NCBI GenBank assembly: GCA_003116995.1
Contig: BDSL01000010.1
Span: 1,240,001 to 1,304,000, forward strand
Direction of reading: 5' to 3'
Origin: Yamagishiella unicocca
Lineage: Eukaryota > Chlorophyta > Chlorophyceae > Chlamydomonadales > Volvocaceae
DNA length: 64,000 bases
The translations under genes and the position numbers were made by a program. Below are positions 49,690-62,100 of this stretch, in pieces. The notes beneath the pieces were generated by a model. The model made no database searches. It saw nothing but the letters and a program-made list of their open reading frames with translations, and was not told where the DNA came from. The first letter of the stretch is position 1. Each line of letters opens with the position of its first letter.

Positions 49690-50697
49690 GGTCGCCCGCT
49701 AAATTTTGCTTGCAGCGTTACCGGAGTGCACAGGGAAAGACGAGGCAGCGCACAGAGGTCGGCACCCTGCACGCTTACTCCTCTATTGTCCACGCTGAGC
49801 CGCTACACGAGGTAACAGGTAAGCTCCAGGTGCCATGAGTGCTAAGGATAGGCACGAGACGCAACGTGAGCTATCAAACCTAGCGAGGTTTATAAGAGCG
49901 TCCGCTGGTAACCTGGCGACGAAGCGATAGCGTCCGTGATGTCTACAAGGGCAAAAACGCTGTAGAATATGACTAGATTATGTCTAATGCCGGTGCTCGG
50001 CCCGGGTACGTCTCTGAGCTGGCCTTCACTTACGCCTCAGACCTGTCATGAGCTCCTTCCACTATCTCAAAAGGTCAAAGCTAATATGTCATATCTCCAA
50101 AAACAATGCTGTGCTCTTGCGTTGGAAATCGACGTCCCCGCCAGTGTTACCCCACGGTTCACACCTGACCGCATTCAACGCCAGGCCGTCACCCCAGTAG
50201 ACACCAAGTACATATCTTTAGACAGTATACGTTTCAGTACCTTGCCACGCGTTATACGCGGTACCTCAACGTGCCTCGGCACTCACCCAGTTCGGGGCCG
50301 GCTATCCACGGCCATTTTACAAGCCTACCACAACTGACCACTTGTGCCTAGTTGTTTCTGTTGCCTGTGACTGTACTGGTGCATGTGCCTGGGGCGCCGT
50401 CTGCCCGGAGCTGCGTTGTCCCCGTCGTCTCGGCCTTGGTTTGTTGGGACTGCCCGTCGTGCTAGGGTTCCTTTTAGGCCGGCTTTTCACGTGTGGCGTA
50501 TTTCGCGGGTGGGTGGTTCGCTGGGTCGCCGGCTGTTTCCGTCCCAGCACGTCGGTCCCTGTCGGTCCGGGCAGGTCCGGGCTGCTGGTTGGTCCCGCCG
50601 TTTTTTTCGGCGATGGGCCTTTGGGTGCCCGAGCTGTTGGGGCTTTTGGGCGCGGCCCCGCCCTCGTGGGCGCGGCGGGGATTCCTGTTACTTCCCT

Positions 50698-50776
50698 GTG
50701 TTTGGGGGGCTGGCTGCTATATCATACTAGATCACATGTGTTTGGGGGGCTGGCTGCTAGATCATATTGAATCACA
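50698..50776. repeat. 39-bp tandem duplication
   Basis: Two copies beginning TGTGTTTGGGGGGCTGGCTG, 39 bp apart. The GGCTGGCTGCTAG part recurs near 51235. Confidence 0.9.
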
Positions 50777-51003
50777 TAACATGCCATACTGGCTGTTGCC
50801 AGTACCATGTGTCCCGCCGTAACGGACTTCCGTCAAGGGGCGCACACATAACCGTAACACCAGTGAGTCAGATCATTCCATCAGTGACTCTCTTCGCGCT
50901 CTCTGAATATGCGCCAGAAGGTTGCCCAGCTTCGCTTGATCCCACGTGGTCATCACTGATTGCGCATCCTGGCCCACAGGAGAATCGGCAAACCGCCTGA
51001 GAG

Positions 51004-51062
51004 GCTCGTACCAGCTCGTACCAGCTCGTACCAGCTCGTACCAGCTCGTACCAGCTCGTACA
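51004..51062. repeat. 10-bp tandem repeat, six copies
   Basis: Perfect repetition of GCTCGTACCA. Confidence 0.97.
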
Positions 51063-51250
51063 CGGGGCACTCCACAAGGACAAGAAGCTTCGTTTTCCAT
51101 GCATCCCCGCTACCCACGTCCGCTCTGCACACGTAACGATCCCAGCGCACGAAACGACACCCATAAAGATCCCAGCAACCTGCAGCAACTGAGACCAAAA
51201 CGCATCAGCGCTGTGTGGTGCTCCCGAGGCATGCACGCGCTGGCTGCTAG

Positions 51251-52170
51251 CGCGGGCGTGTCGTACGGTGCGGTCTCGGTGTGGGTCCCCCCGCATGTCC
51301 TGGGTTTGCTTCGGGCTTCTCTGCGCCTTTTGAGGCTTTCCTGCATCCTTCGGGGCGCGTGCTGGGTTCAGCCCGGCTCTCATATGGTGAGGCCGTTGAC
51401 ATGTGCGCCTTGTCCTGGGTTCGCCCGGGCTTAAGGACACGGTCACATATGATGATTATTTGTATCTTAACCTCCGCGTACGTGAAATTCCGTTTTCGCG
51501 CTGCTTTCCGCCTGGGGACGGCCGGAATTCCAGAATTCGGACGTACGACCCTTAAAAGCCTGGGAGCTAGGATTGCTTGACGAGCAATCCGACAATGCAC
51601 GATGCGGAACCACTTAGTAATTTAGGGCGTTTGGAGCTGCGACTGCGCCTGACTGCGTGACGCTTGCACTTCCTGGCCACCCAGCACCTGTGCGGACACG
51701 CAGTGCAGGGCGCCCGTCGCACCAGGGCTTGCACCACAGCCGTCCGTGACATGCATTTACTGCCGTGTGTACAAACCAACGAGGATGAGCGCACAGCTTC
51801 GGTCAGCTTTTGTGGTTGACGTCCCTGGGATTGAGAGGTTTCCTCAGCTGCCTCCGTACACCGTAACCAGTACGACTCGTCCCTAACAATAAGTGTCCCT
51901 GTCGTGACGAACCGTATCGGGCGTGGTACACAAGGACACTGCAACCTCTTGTTAGTAATAGAGATGTTACAGCGTCCCCAAGCCCGGGCGGGCGAACCCA
52001 GGACAAGAGGAATGGCCCATGCCGGGCCTCACCATACGACAACCAGGGCTGAACCCAGCAGACGCCCCGAGGAGCACAGGAAAGCCAAGAAAGGCACAAC
52101 GACGCCACCCCGCCCATGAAGCAGCAGCCAAGACGCAAGCGCACAGCCAACCGCCAGGCACCACAATACG
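51251..52170. repeat. Diverged inverted repeat pair, ~200-bp arms
   Basis: The plus strand at 51251-51455 aligns with the reverse complement of 51945-52170. Shared blocks include GTGCTGGGTTCAGCCC, TATGGTGAGGCC and TTGTCCTGGGTTCGCCCG. About 490 bp separate the arms. Confidence 0.65.
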
Positions 52171-52845
52171 ACACGCACAAGCCGCGCGAACCAGCGGGAA
52201 AGGGGGATGGCAAAGAGCCCGGGCAGATCAGCCCAAAGAAGGACGCCGGCAATTGGCAGGGCGACGAACCTTGAACCTGGAACAGTCACAACCCACACGG
52301 ACGGGCCAACCACCGTGCTAACTAACCAGCGAAAGGAATTTTAGCACAAAGGGCGTTCCAAAAAAGCAGGCAAGACACCGCAGACAGCACCCCACATGGA
52401 CCAAGACCAAGACGCGCCAGCAACGCACCACGGGCACAACGGAGACATGGAGACAAGCCAGCGCTAGCAGCCAGCAGACGCCCCCAAAGGTACAGGAAAA
52501 TAACTAAAATAGGGACACCCGGCCGCGCCGGAGGCGGTGGGGCCCAAACCGGAGGCGGTGGGGCCCCAACTAAGCGCACCCACCCGCACGCGGTACCAAC
52601 GCAATAAAGGCAAAACAGCTCCCAGCCCAGAAGGCACCGGAAAGGCAGGCAAGCGGCCCACAGAGGGCAAGTTTTCATGTTATTCGCATGCAGCCGCTGC
52701 GCAAGGTTGAGGTCAGTTGGGGAATCCGCCACGATGCCGCGGCTGGCTGCAGCCGTCCCATTACGTGCAGCACGACACACGCCACAGGGTCCTCAAGGGA
52801 GACGTCTTCCCCACCGCCAAACTGACGGCCGCCCATTCAAGGCAC

Positions 52846-52850
52846 TTACA
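52846..52850 (-). terminator. Candidate TGTAA signal for TTLL
   Basis: TTACA on the plus strand, about 280 nt past the TTLL stop in the gene's sense; a plausible position. Confidence 0.45.
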
Positions 52851-53044
52851 GGACAGCTCGTACGTTGAACAAACACCTAGAAAGGCACAGTCGTCCATCC
52901 CAAAGCGTACGACACACTTCATCGTACATGGTACGAAACCTGCCCGCGGCCACAGCGCCGCCAAACCCAACTTGCAGCCCTCTCTCCCTCCAAGCTCCCA
53001 CTGGCAGCCCCACACGCCGGCCGCGGCTACCGGCATACCGCACG

Positions 53045-53150
53045 AGCTGGGGCTAGCAGCTACACCGCTGCCCCCATCCCCCCCGGCTAGCAGCTACACC
53101 GCTGTCCCCATCCCCCCCCGCTATCAGCTATACTGCTGCCCCCATCGTCC
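53045..53150. repeat. ~35-bp minisatellite overlapping the TTLL stop codon
   Basis: Three copies of a unit with GCTAGCAGCTACACCGCTG and a C-run. The copy nearest the gene (about 53120-53150) encodes the last residues and the TAG stop; the others lie in the 3' UTR. Confidence 0.85.
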
Positions 53151-56100
53151 CCGCCCCGGCCACCGCAGGGACTTCCGCCGCCGCCAGCTGGTACTCTCGG
53201 CTTGTACGGCACCAGTCGCGCAGCGCCCGGTCCGCCCGGCTCCAGGGAATGGGCCGCAGCAGGCCAGCGGCGGCAGCCGCCTCGTGCGTCGTCGAGGCGG
53301 CGGGGTGGGGCAGCAGGTGCAGCAGGGGTATGAACCCACCGCGCCGGCGCAGCTCCTCTTGTGCGTATGAGGGCGTCGACCTGTCCTGGGCGCGGCTACC
53401 TGCGGCATCAGCGGCGGCGACCCCGGGGTTGCGAGGAAGACCCGTGGATGCGAGAGAAACCGTTTAAAACCGACGTTTCGAGACGCATGCCGTGTGACCC
53501 CGGGGTTGCGAGAAATTCCCGTGGATGCGAGAAAAACCGTTTAAAACCGACGTTTCGAGACGCATGCCGTGTGACCCCGGAGTTTTGAGGAAGGCCCGTG
53601 GATGCGAGAAAAACCGTTGACCCCGGGGTGGGCGGAGGAGAGGAAGTCCTCCTTACAGCTGCGCACATTGGAAGCGGCTCCCCGCAAATAACACGCGGCT
53701 GTGGCCACATACATGGCGGAGGCACCCCCTCAAGCTGGTTCGTAGCTTAGCTAGTCGAACAAGGAGGCCTCTGCTACGACCGCAGCACGGGCTGAGACCG
53801 CCGGGTCGGCTCCACCCCGCCCGCACCTCCCGGACCCATCCCACAGACGTTCCGGCTCCTCCTCCTCCGGCCCCCCCTCCCGCCCCCGACCCGGTATCTC
53901 CGGCGGTAGCGCATTTAGGCGCCGGGGTGAAGGGGGCACGCGGAGTTGGCCGCATACCGCAACTTGGTGCAACAGCGGCTTCGCAGCTACCTACGGCAGC
54001 TACATACGCCATACGCGTACGAACCCCGCCAGCGCAGTACATGTGGGAACGCCTCCCCAACCGGTTTCCTAGGCCCCCACCAGACACCAAGTTCCCCAGC
54101 ATCCTATCCTACCAAACGTGTGTACTAGGCGTTTCCTAATCGGTTTTGCGTTTTAGCGCCGACCCATGGGTCTCCACTCAATCTCTCACAACCCCTAGAC
54201 GCGGACACATGCAACCACCCACCATCGCCGGCGCTTGGTCCGCGCCCGCTCTCACCGCCCCCCCTGCCATGCCGCCCCACCTGTCGCCCCGTCCTCAAAG
54301 CGCCCGGGCCCCAGGCCCAGCAGTGCCACCATGTCCCGCACGGCGGGCCACTTCTGGCTGTGGATGAGCGCAGCGACCCCTGGGTCAGTGTGCTCGACCT
54401 AGGGGCGAGGGCGTGGCGGCGGCGGCAGGCGGGAGGGAGGGCGCGGCCGGTGGTTCCGACGGCTCCCAGCTGGGGGCGAATTTGCGCTGGAGGGACAAAT
54501 GAAGGACCCCACGCACGTCTAGTACGGCAACGACAGAGTACGACAATAGCAGCAGTGGTGGCGGCGGCGGCGGCAGCAGTGAAAAAGAATGCAGTAGCAG
54601 CGCGAAGCGGCGGCCTGCCGCAACATCGTCATTGCGACCGCAAGCGGGGCTTGGACACGGCTGCGTGCAGAACAAGCGCACGCCGCGCCTTCCGCGTCCC
54701 CGCTGGTGTGCTCCCCGGGCCCCTCCCCGCCCGTCCGGGCCCCGTCTCTCTGGACCCACGGGTTTCCCCCTCCCCCCCTCCGCCGTCTGTGTGCTCCCCG
54801 GGCCCCTCTCTCCCCCTCCGCCCAGCACGCGCCCACAAACTAGGTGTCCGCCGACCATGCGCCAACTGTCCTGTGCCTGTCGCGTCAAGGGTTTTTATGC
54901 CACCTCGCCCTCCGCCCCCCGTCTGTGTGGACGAACGGTTTTCCCCTCCCCCCCTCCCCCTCCCCCGCTGTGCCGTGTAAACAGGCTTTCTCGCCACCTC
55001 CTGGAGCCGCCGGTCCCCAAACCCCGTCCCACCGCGGCCTCATCTATACCTTCATGGAGGGCGTGGCATTGACTTCCAGCAGCCACGGCCTGTGGGGGGG
55101 GGAGGCGGGCAGGGGGTTTCGGGGCCGGCCGGGGGTCTTCAGGGGTGTGAATGCGGCGGAGCCGTACGGCACGTCCCTAGCTCTTTTTCCATCCTCCGGA
55201 TCCCGCGCCACGGCAGCTGCGTACGACACTCGCGGGGTGTGCCCATCCCCGTGGGAGGTCCAGGGGGGCGCAAGGGGGTGCGGCAAACACAGGTCCAAAT
55301 CAAGCCCGCCCCCTGGTCCTCGCAGTCTCTTTGCAAGCCCCCAGCCGCACACCCCGCACTGCACTGTCGAACGCGTGTTCAACTCGTCATCAAACTACGG
55401 TCGTCAGGTTGCCTCTCCTTCCTCCTGCGCCGGTATGCAGGTTTCCTAGCGCTCCCACCCGGCCCCCGCCACCACCTGGACCCCGTTCCCCGCCTGGTGC
55501 CGCCCCGACCCCTGGGTCACTGCACCGCATCACACATCCCTCATCACGCTTCATCCTCTTGTAACCGTAGATCCGTGCGCTAGAGCCACTACCGCTGCTC
55601 CGCCTCCGTCCCTACACCGTACCGCCGTCTGGTGTGTTCGCTTTCCGTGGAGGGAGTGAGTTCCGTGGCTTAGCCGTTAGTCAACACACCTGCCCCCCCT
55701 GGTCCGTAAGTCAACACACCTGCCCCCCCTGGTCCGTAAGTCAACACACCTGCCCCCCCTGGTCCGTAAGTCAACACACCTGCCCCCCCTGGTCCGTAAG
55801 CCAACACACCTGCCCCCCTGGTCCGTAAGTCAACACACCTGCCTCCCCTGGTCCGTAAGTCAACACACCCGCCCCCCTGGTCCGTAAGTCAACACACCCG
55901 CCCCCCCTGGTCCGTAAGTCAACACACCCGCCCCCCCTGGTCCGTAAGTCAACACACCTGCCCCCCCCTGGTCCGTAAGTCAACACACCTGCCTCCCCTG
56001 GTCCGTAAGTCAACACACCTGCCTCCCCTGGTCCGTAAGTCAACACACCCGCCCCCCCTGGTCCGTAAGTCAACACACCCGCCCCCCCTGGTCCGTAAGT

Positions 56101-59100
56101 CAACACACCTGCCCCCCCTGGTCCGTAAGTCAACACACCTGCCCCCCCTGGTCCGTAAGTCAACACACCCGCCCCCCTGGTCCGTAAGTCAACACACCCG
56201 CCCCCCCTGGTCCGTAAGTCAACACACCCGCCCCCCCTGGTCCGTAAGTCAACACACCCGCCCCCCTGGTCCGTAAGTCAACACACCCGCCCCCCCTGGT
56301 CCGTAAGTCAACACACCCGCCCCCCCTGGTCCGTAAGTCAACACACCCGCCCCCCCTGGTCCGTAAGTCAACACACCGCCCCCCCTGGTCCGTAAGTCAA
56401 CACACCTGCCCCCCTGGTCCGTAAGTCAACACACCGCCCCCCTGGTCCGTAAGTCAACACACCCGCCCCCCTGGTCCGTAAGTCAACACACCTGCCCCCC
56501 CTGGTCCGTAAGTCAACACACCTGCCCCCCCTGGTCCGTAAGTCAACACACCTGCCCCCCTGGTCCGTAAGTCAACACACCTGCCCCCCTGGTCCGTAAG
56601 TCAACACACCTGCCCCCCTGGTCCGTAAGTCAACACACCTGCCCCCCTGGTCCGTAAGTCAACACACCTGCCCCCCCTGGTCCGTAAGTCAACACACCTG
56701 CCCCCCTGGTCCGTAAGTCAACACACCTGCCCCCCCTGGTCCGTAAGTCAACACACCTGCCCCCCCTGCCGTCCCCCCCCCCCCCGTAATCAACACACCT
56801 GCCCCCCCTGGTCCGTAAGTCAACACACCTGCCCCCCTGGTCCGTAAGTCAACACACCTGCCCCCCCTGGTCCGTAAGTCAACACACCTGCCCCCCCTGG
56901 TCCGTAAGTCAACACACCTGCCCCCCTGGTCCGTAAGTCAACACACCTGCCCCCCTGGTCCGTAAGTCAACACACCTGCCCCCCCTGGTCCGTAAGTCAA
57001 CACACCTGCCCCCCCTGGTCCGTAAGTCAACACACCTGCCCCCCCTGGTCCGTAAGTCAACACACCTGCCTCCCCTGGTCCGTAAGTCAACACACCTGCC
57101 TCCCCTGGTCCGTAAGTCAACACACCTGCCCCCCCTGGTCCGTAAGTCAACACACCTGCCCCCCCTGGTCCGTAAGTCAACACACCTGCCCCCCCTGGTC
57201 CGTAAGTCAACACACCTGCCCCCCCTGGTCCGTAAGTCAACACACCTGCCCCCCCTGGTCCGTAAGTCAACACACCTGCCCCCCTGGTCCAAGAGGAAGT
57301 CCAGTCCGAAGAACTGGAAGCAAGAGTGCGGGGGGGGTCGCACGCCCTCCATCACCTCACAGCTGCGGGGTAGCGCCGCGGCGAAAGCGGCGGCGGAGGA
57401 GCGGGACAGGGCGTGCCATAGCTACAGGGAGGGGGTTTCGAGGAAGACCCGTGGATGCCAGAAAAACCGCTTAGGACAGACGTTTGGGACAGGGAGGGGG
57501 AGGGGGAGTCAGGTCGGCGGGAGGCTGGGGTACAGAGATAAGGCATTTGGTGAACTGATAGCGGGCAAGTGGCATTGCTAAGCCGGGCTGGGACGGGCGC
57601 GACGTCGTTGCTCCGGAACCACCAGATCGCGGAAGGGAGGGGGTCATGGGTGGCGGCTGTAGCGGGTGGGGTGGGGAGAGCGGCGGTCCGGTGGGGCCCG
57701 TGGGTTCGGCCGGCGGCAGGGACAGCCGGGGGGGCAGGGGATGCAAACGGAGGGGTACGGCTCCTAGCCGTACCCTACGCCGTGCGCTCGTACGACATAA
57801 GCCCCACCTTGCTGAACGCCGCAAGGCCCATGTGGGCAGCCAGCTGCGCCAGGCTCCAGACGTCGCCGTTCTCGTTCTGCGCGTAGTTGGTCACGTGGCC
57901 GGGGGCGGGGCCCGAGCCATCGCCGCCGGACAGCTGCTCTGTGTCGTACCTGCGTGCGCAACGGCCGGCAGGCGTCGCGGCGAGCGGGCTGGACGCGGCT
58001 GGTGACCCGGTACGACGCGTCCGACCCCCCTCCCCCCCCGTTTGTCGGCCGTGGAGTCGCGGATTCTATGTAACCCCCTTGACAGCGGACACTGCTCCAG
58101 GCGGCTGGGTTACACTCGTTCCTGGCCCCAGAGGAGTTCGGGGCGGGGGGGGGGGGGCTGCCGGATTGAAACCATCGGTCGCCGCCCTCCGCCCCTGGGA
58201 TTGCGGCGGGGATGAGGGGCGCCCGGCGTCCCTCACAAAACACGCCCCTCGCGTAAGCCTCTCTCAGCACCTTGCCCCCCGCATAAGCCCCGCTCGCTCA
58301 GCACCTTGCCCCTCGCATAAGCCCCACCTGTGCGAGCTGAACAGCACCAGTCCCCGGCCGTGGATGTAGATCCGCAGCGGTGCCACGTCGGACACCAGGA
58401 CCCACACGCGAACACCGAACTTGCGCCCGTCTGGGGTGCCGGCAGGGGAGGGGTTGTATAAGAGAAAATCCGCGAATCCACGGCCGACAAATCGAGGGCG
58501 ATGAAGATGGTGGGGAGTTTCAGTAAAAGATGGTGGGGAGGGGGGAGCCGCCGGCGGCCGGGCACCGGCGGGCGGGCGCAAGGGGAAAGGGGCGATTGCT
58601 GATGACGAATATTCACGATCGCAACTGTGGTCGCGACTGGTCGCGATTGGGTGACGACGGAGGATGGCAGGATGGACAGCGGGGAGAGCAAGCTCGGCGC
58701 CGGGTTTGAGAGGTTTAGGCTTTTACGGTTTGTCGGTACGGCAAAAATGGTTGGAGGCCGTGAGGAACGCTTTGGTGGTGGAATCGTGGAAGTGGTCGCG
58801 CTGCACGAAAGCAGGCCCGTCCGCCGTCATAACCTGGCAGACATGGGAGCACCGCACCACGCCGGGACCGCCGCTGCGTGCCACCGTGCCTACGTGCTAC
58901 GTCTTCGCAAGCTTAAAGAACATGTGCCCGACCTGGCCTTTGGGAGCTGCAAGAGGAAAGCGCCTTCGCACGTGCCTCGCGTACGTGCCTCGCGTACGTG
59001 CTTGAACTTTTGTATTGCGATTTACTATATATTGGCTCGTGACTGCTTTTGCAAAGAACACAGGGAAAACGTCATCCATCTCGCGTGCCTTTGCAGCTCG

Positions 59101-62100
59101 AATGCGAGGAAACGCCCACGTCTGGACATTTGTTTGCCTGTCACGTATTTTCTCTTTCGAAAATCGTACTGTTCGCGTGCGTTTGCCATGCAAGAGCAAA
59201 AAGCGCCAGCACGACTTAGTAAAAACCTAACTCTTGGCATCGAATCTAGCTTCGCTCTGGCGTTTTAACCAAAATAGATGTTTACAGTAACAGCATTCAA
59301 CACTATTTCGTCAATTCCTTATCGTGGACCAGACCGCAGCCTTTACGGCCAAATCCACTGCCGATGCACTAGCCCGTTCAACTACGACGCAACGAACAAA
59401 ATAAAAATCGCAACCCTGCCCCACCGCTCACCTATGAGCATCGGGTTGACTACATATTGCTGCGCCAGATACCAGCGGTACAGGCGCATGCCGGGGGGCA
59501 GGTCGGGGCGGGATATGGTTTCGAAGCAGGCGCTGAAGGCTTCGGAAGTGGTCACCAGCCGCAGCCCGGTGCCTCTCTGAGGTGGTTGGGAAGGGGATAG
59601 AGAGGAAAGGAGGAGGGAGGAGCGGGAGAGTTGAAGAGGAGAGAGAGAGGGCGCGTGTCCTAGAGCCTTGCTGGCGGGCGGATGGGTGGATGGGTGGATG
59701 GGAGGAGGTGGTGGAGGGGTGGATGGGCTCTGTGGGGTGCTGGCCTGGGATAAGCGGGGATGCGGGAGGTGGGGGTACGAAAGGAAAGCTGTAGGTCGGC
59801 ACGGAAATGCGAACCGAGGGGGGATTGATAAGAGAATCCGCGAATCCACGGCTGACAAACCGAGGGGGGATTGATAAGAGAATCCGCGAATCCACGGCTG
59901 ACAAACCGAGGGGGGATTGATAAGAGAATCCGCGAATCCACGGCCGACAAACCGAGGGGGTGACGCGGAGACCCGGTTGCACGAGGGGCCCGCGCGCTGG
60001 TAACGCCACACCCGGCCGCTGTGTCGGAGGCCCTGTGGGAGCACCAGTCAGGCGACCCCCGCTGACCCCCTCCACAACGTCACGAGCCCTGCTGCTTTGA
60101 ATCCCATCTGCCCGACCTCCAACACGGACCGCACCCGTCTTCTCGCGTACACGGGCCCTCCTTGCAACCCGACCCGCACCGAGGCCCCTCACGCCAATTT
60201 CGAACATCGCATCGGAGGAAAGGGGCGGAATGCGCCAGCGGCGGACCTGTCCGACCATGTAGCTCCTGGCCACGCATAAGGCCCGCACCCACCTCCGCCC
60301 GCCCGCCGTGCCGTGCCGTGCCGTACGCCCGTACCTGCTTGTTGTTCTTCAGCATCCACAGCCCCGTATCGCGACCCGGGTTGTCCGCCACCCAGCGACC
60401 CCAGTCGTCCAGCTCGTCCGGCAGTTTGTACGACCTGAGGGACGAGCAATCCGATGGGGAAGGGCGGGCGTGCATTACGTCATGCTGGCTAGGGTCGAGT
60501 GGCCAAACTGATCATGGTGTGAGGTGGTTGTGGGGAGGCATGACGGGCCCGGTGTGAGGTGTGGGGCTGGGGCCGTAAGTTGCCAAGATAGGATCACGTC
60601 CTGCGGCTGGAAACAACCTGGGACGGGGAGGGGCGGGGAGGGACGGCGGACCACCTCCCCAGGCGGCGGGTTGCGGCCTGCGGCCTGCATGCTGGAGAGA
60701 CCACACCACATTGCCAGCAGCGCTGGCAGCGGTGTCCCGTGCCAATCGACTGGCGCATGTGCCGGGTCCATCCCCCGCTCCCCCGCCCCCCCCAGCTACT
60801 TCCTGCCCTCCGTTTCCTGTGTCCTGTAACCGGGTCTTCTCGCCACTCCCACCTCCAGTTTCTACTGTTCTTTAACGTAACCCCCTCTTTCTACGCTGCC
60901 CCCAGGTTATACTCTCTACCCCCCTCCTCTGTCGTTTCACGGCTTCTGCTTTTCAGTGCCGGCCTGCGAGCTTCCTCTCAGACCCCTTCTTCAGACCCCG
61001 TCCCCACCGCACGCTTGCCCGGCCGCTCAGCTGCGCCGCCCCACCTGGGCACGATCCCCCACGCCGCCTCTCCGAACATGTCGCGCAGGCTCCGGATCAG
61101 GGTGGTCTTGCGGCTCACCTGCAAGGGGGTAGGGGGGCGGCGAGAAGACCCGAGGTAGGTGGAAGGGGGCAGAGGGTAGGGGGGGAGAGGGGTAGGGGGG
61201 GAGAGGGGTAGGGGGGGAGATGGGTAGGGGGGGGGGCGCGCTTCAGCCGGATGGCACACCAGTGTGTGGTGAAGGGAACATGGTATGGGGGCCGGTGCAG
61301 TGGTATGGGGGCCGGGGGCCAGCTGCGCTTCCGACGCAGGCCAGCACATCCCACCGGCCAGGACACGTCAGCACGCCAGCGGCGCCCGTCTAACACGCGC
61401 GTGTTTCATGTAGGACACGCCCGCCTTCCCCCTATCCCGTCCGACACGTTTCCCCGGCCAGCAGTGCCTCGTCTCCCTTGTCGGGTCTCCCACGGGACTT
61501 TCACGAGGGGCCCCCGGCCCCCCCCGCCCCTCTGGATCCTCACGCTCGGTTTTACGTTTCAGTGCCGGCCTAGGGGTTTCCGCTCATACCCCCCTCCGGA
61601 TCCTCACCGCCAGCAGCCCGGGTACGATCGCCAGCATCTGGTGGGGCCGCAGCAGGTCCGCCGCCAGCGCCGCCTTGGCCGTGACGCTCCACAGCAGGTC
61701 CCACGAGTCCATGTGCATGTAGCCGTACACGCCTGTACGGCAACACGTCGGCGTCCCACTTTGGGAGGACGGCGCGGCGGCACCCAGGTAACGGCGGCGG
61801 CTCTAACACGTGGCAGGCGGCCGCGGGGTGTGTTTGGTGACGCCAGCGTAGTCCCTCCCTGGAGACACCAGGCCAGACACCCCCAGCCCCTCAGCCCCCC
61901 GGCCCACCGTTAGGGCGCCCGCTGCAGCGCCCCATGACGGCCCCCAGGCCCCGCACCCACCATCGTCCCTCTTGGCGCCGGTGGCCGAGTCGGTCTTGGG
62001 TGGGCCGCCCGCACGGACCCCTCCAGCGGCCACCAGCGCCCGCTCGATCAGCTCCGCGGACCTCTCGCTGCTGAAAGCCTAGGAGAGGGGGGTGGGGGTG

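Larger units (their letters stand above)
49690..52845. other. Upstream region of F-box/LRR; no gene recognised
   Basis: Contains the promoter/5' UTR of the F-box/LRR gene, then repeat-rich DNA: a 39-bp tandem duplication (50698-50776), a 10-bp array and a diverged inverted pair. No frame resembles a family. Confidence 0.4.

Noticed and set aside
55677..57290. CRISPR-like array
   Set aside because: Direct tandem repeats with no unique spacers, in a eukaryotic intron; a minisatellite.
55634..57355. Frames encoding repeated LTYGPGGAGV or CVDLRTRGG
   Set aside because: Translation of the intronic minisatellite; coding only if the TTLL intron is retained.
58627..59268. 213-codon plus-strand frame inside a TTLL intron
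   Set aside because: No family resemblance; spans a compositional break; more likely part of an insertion.
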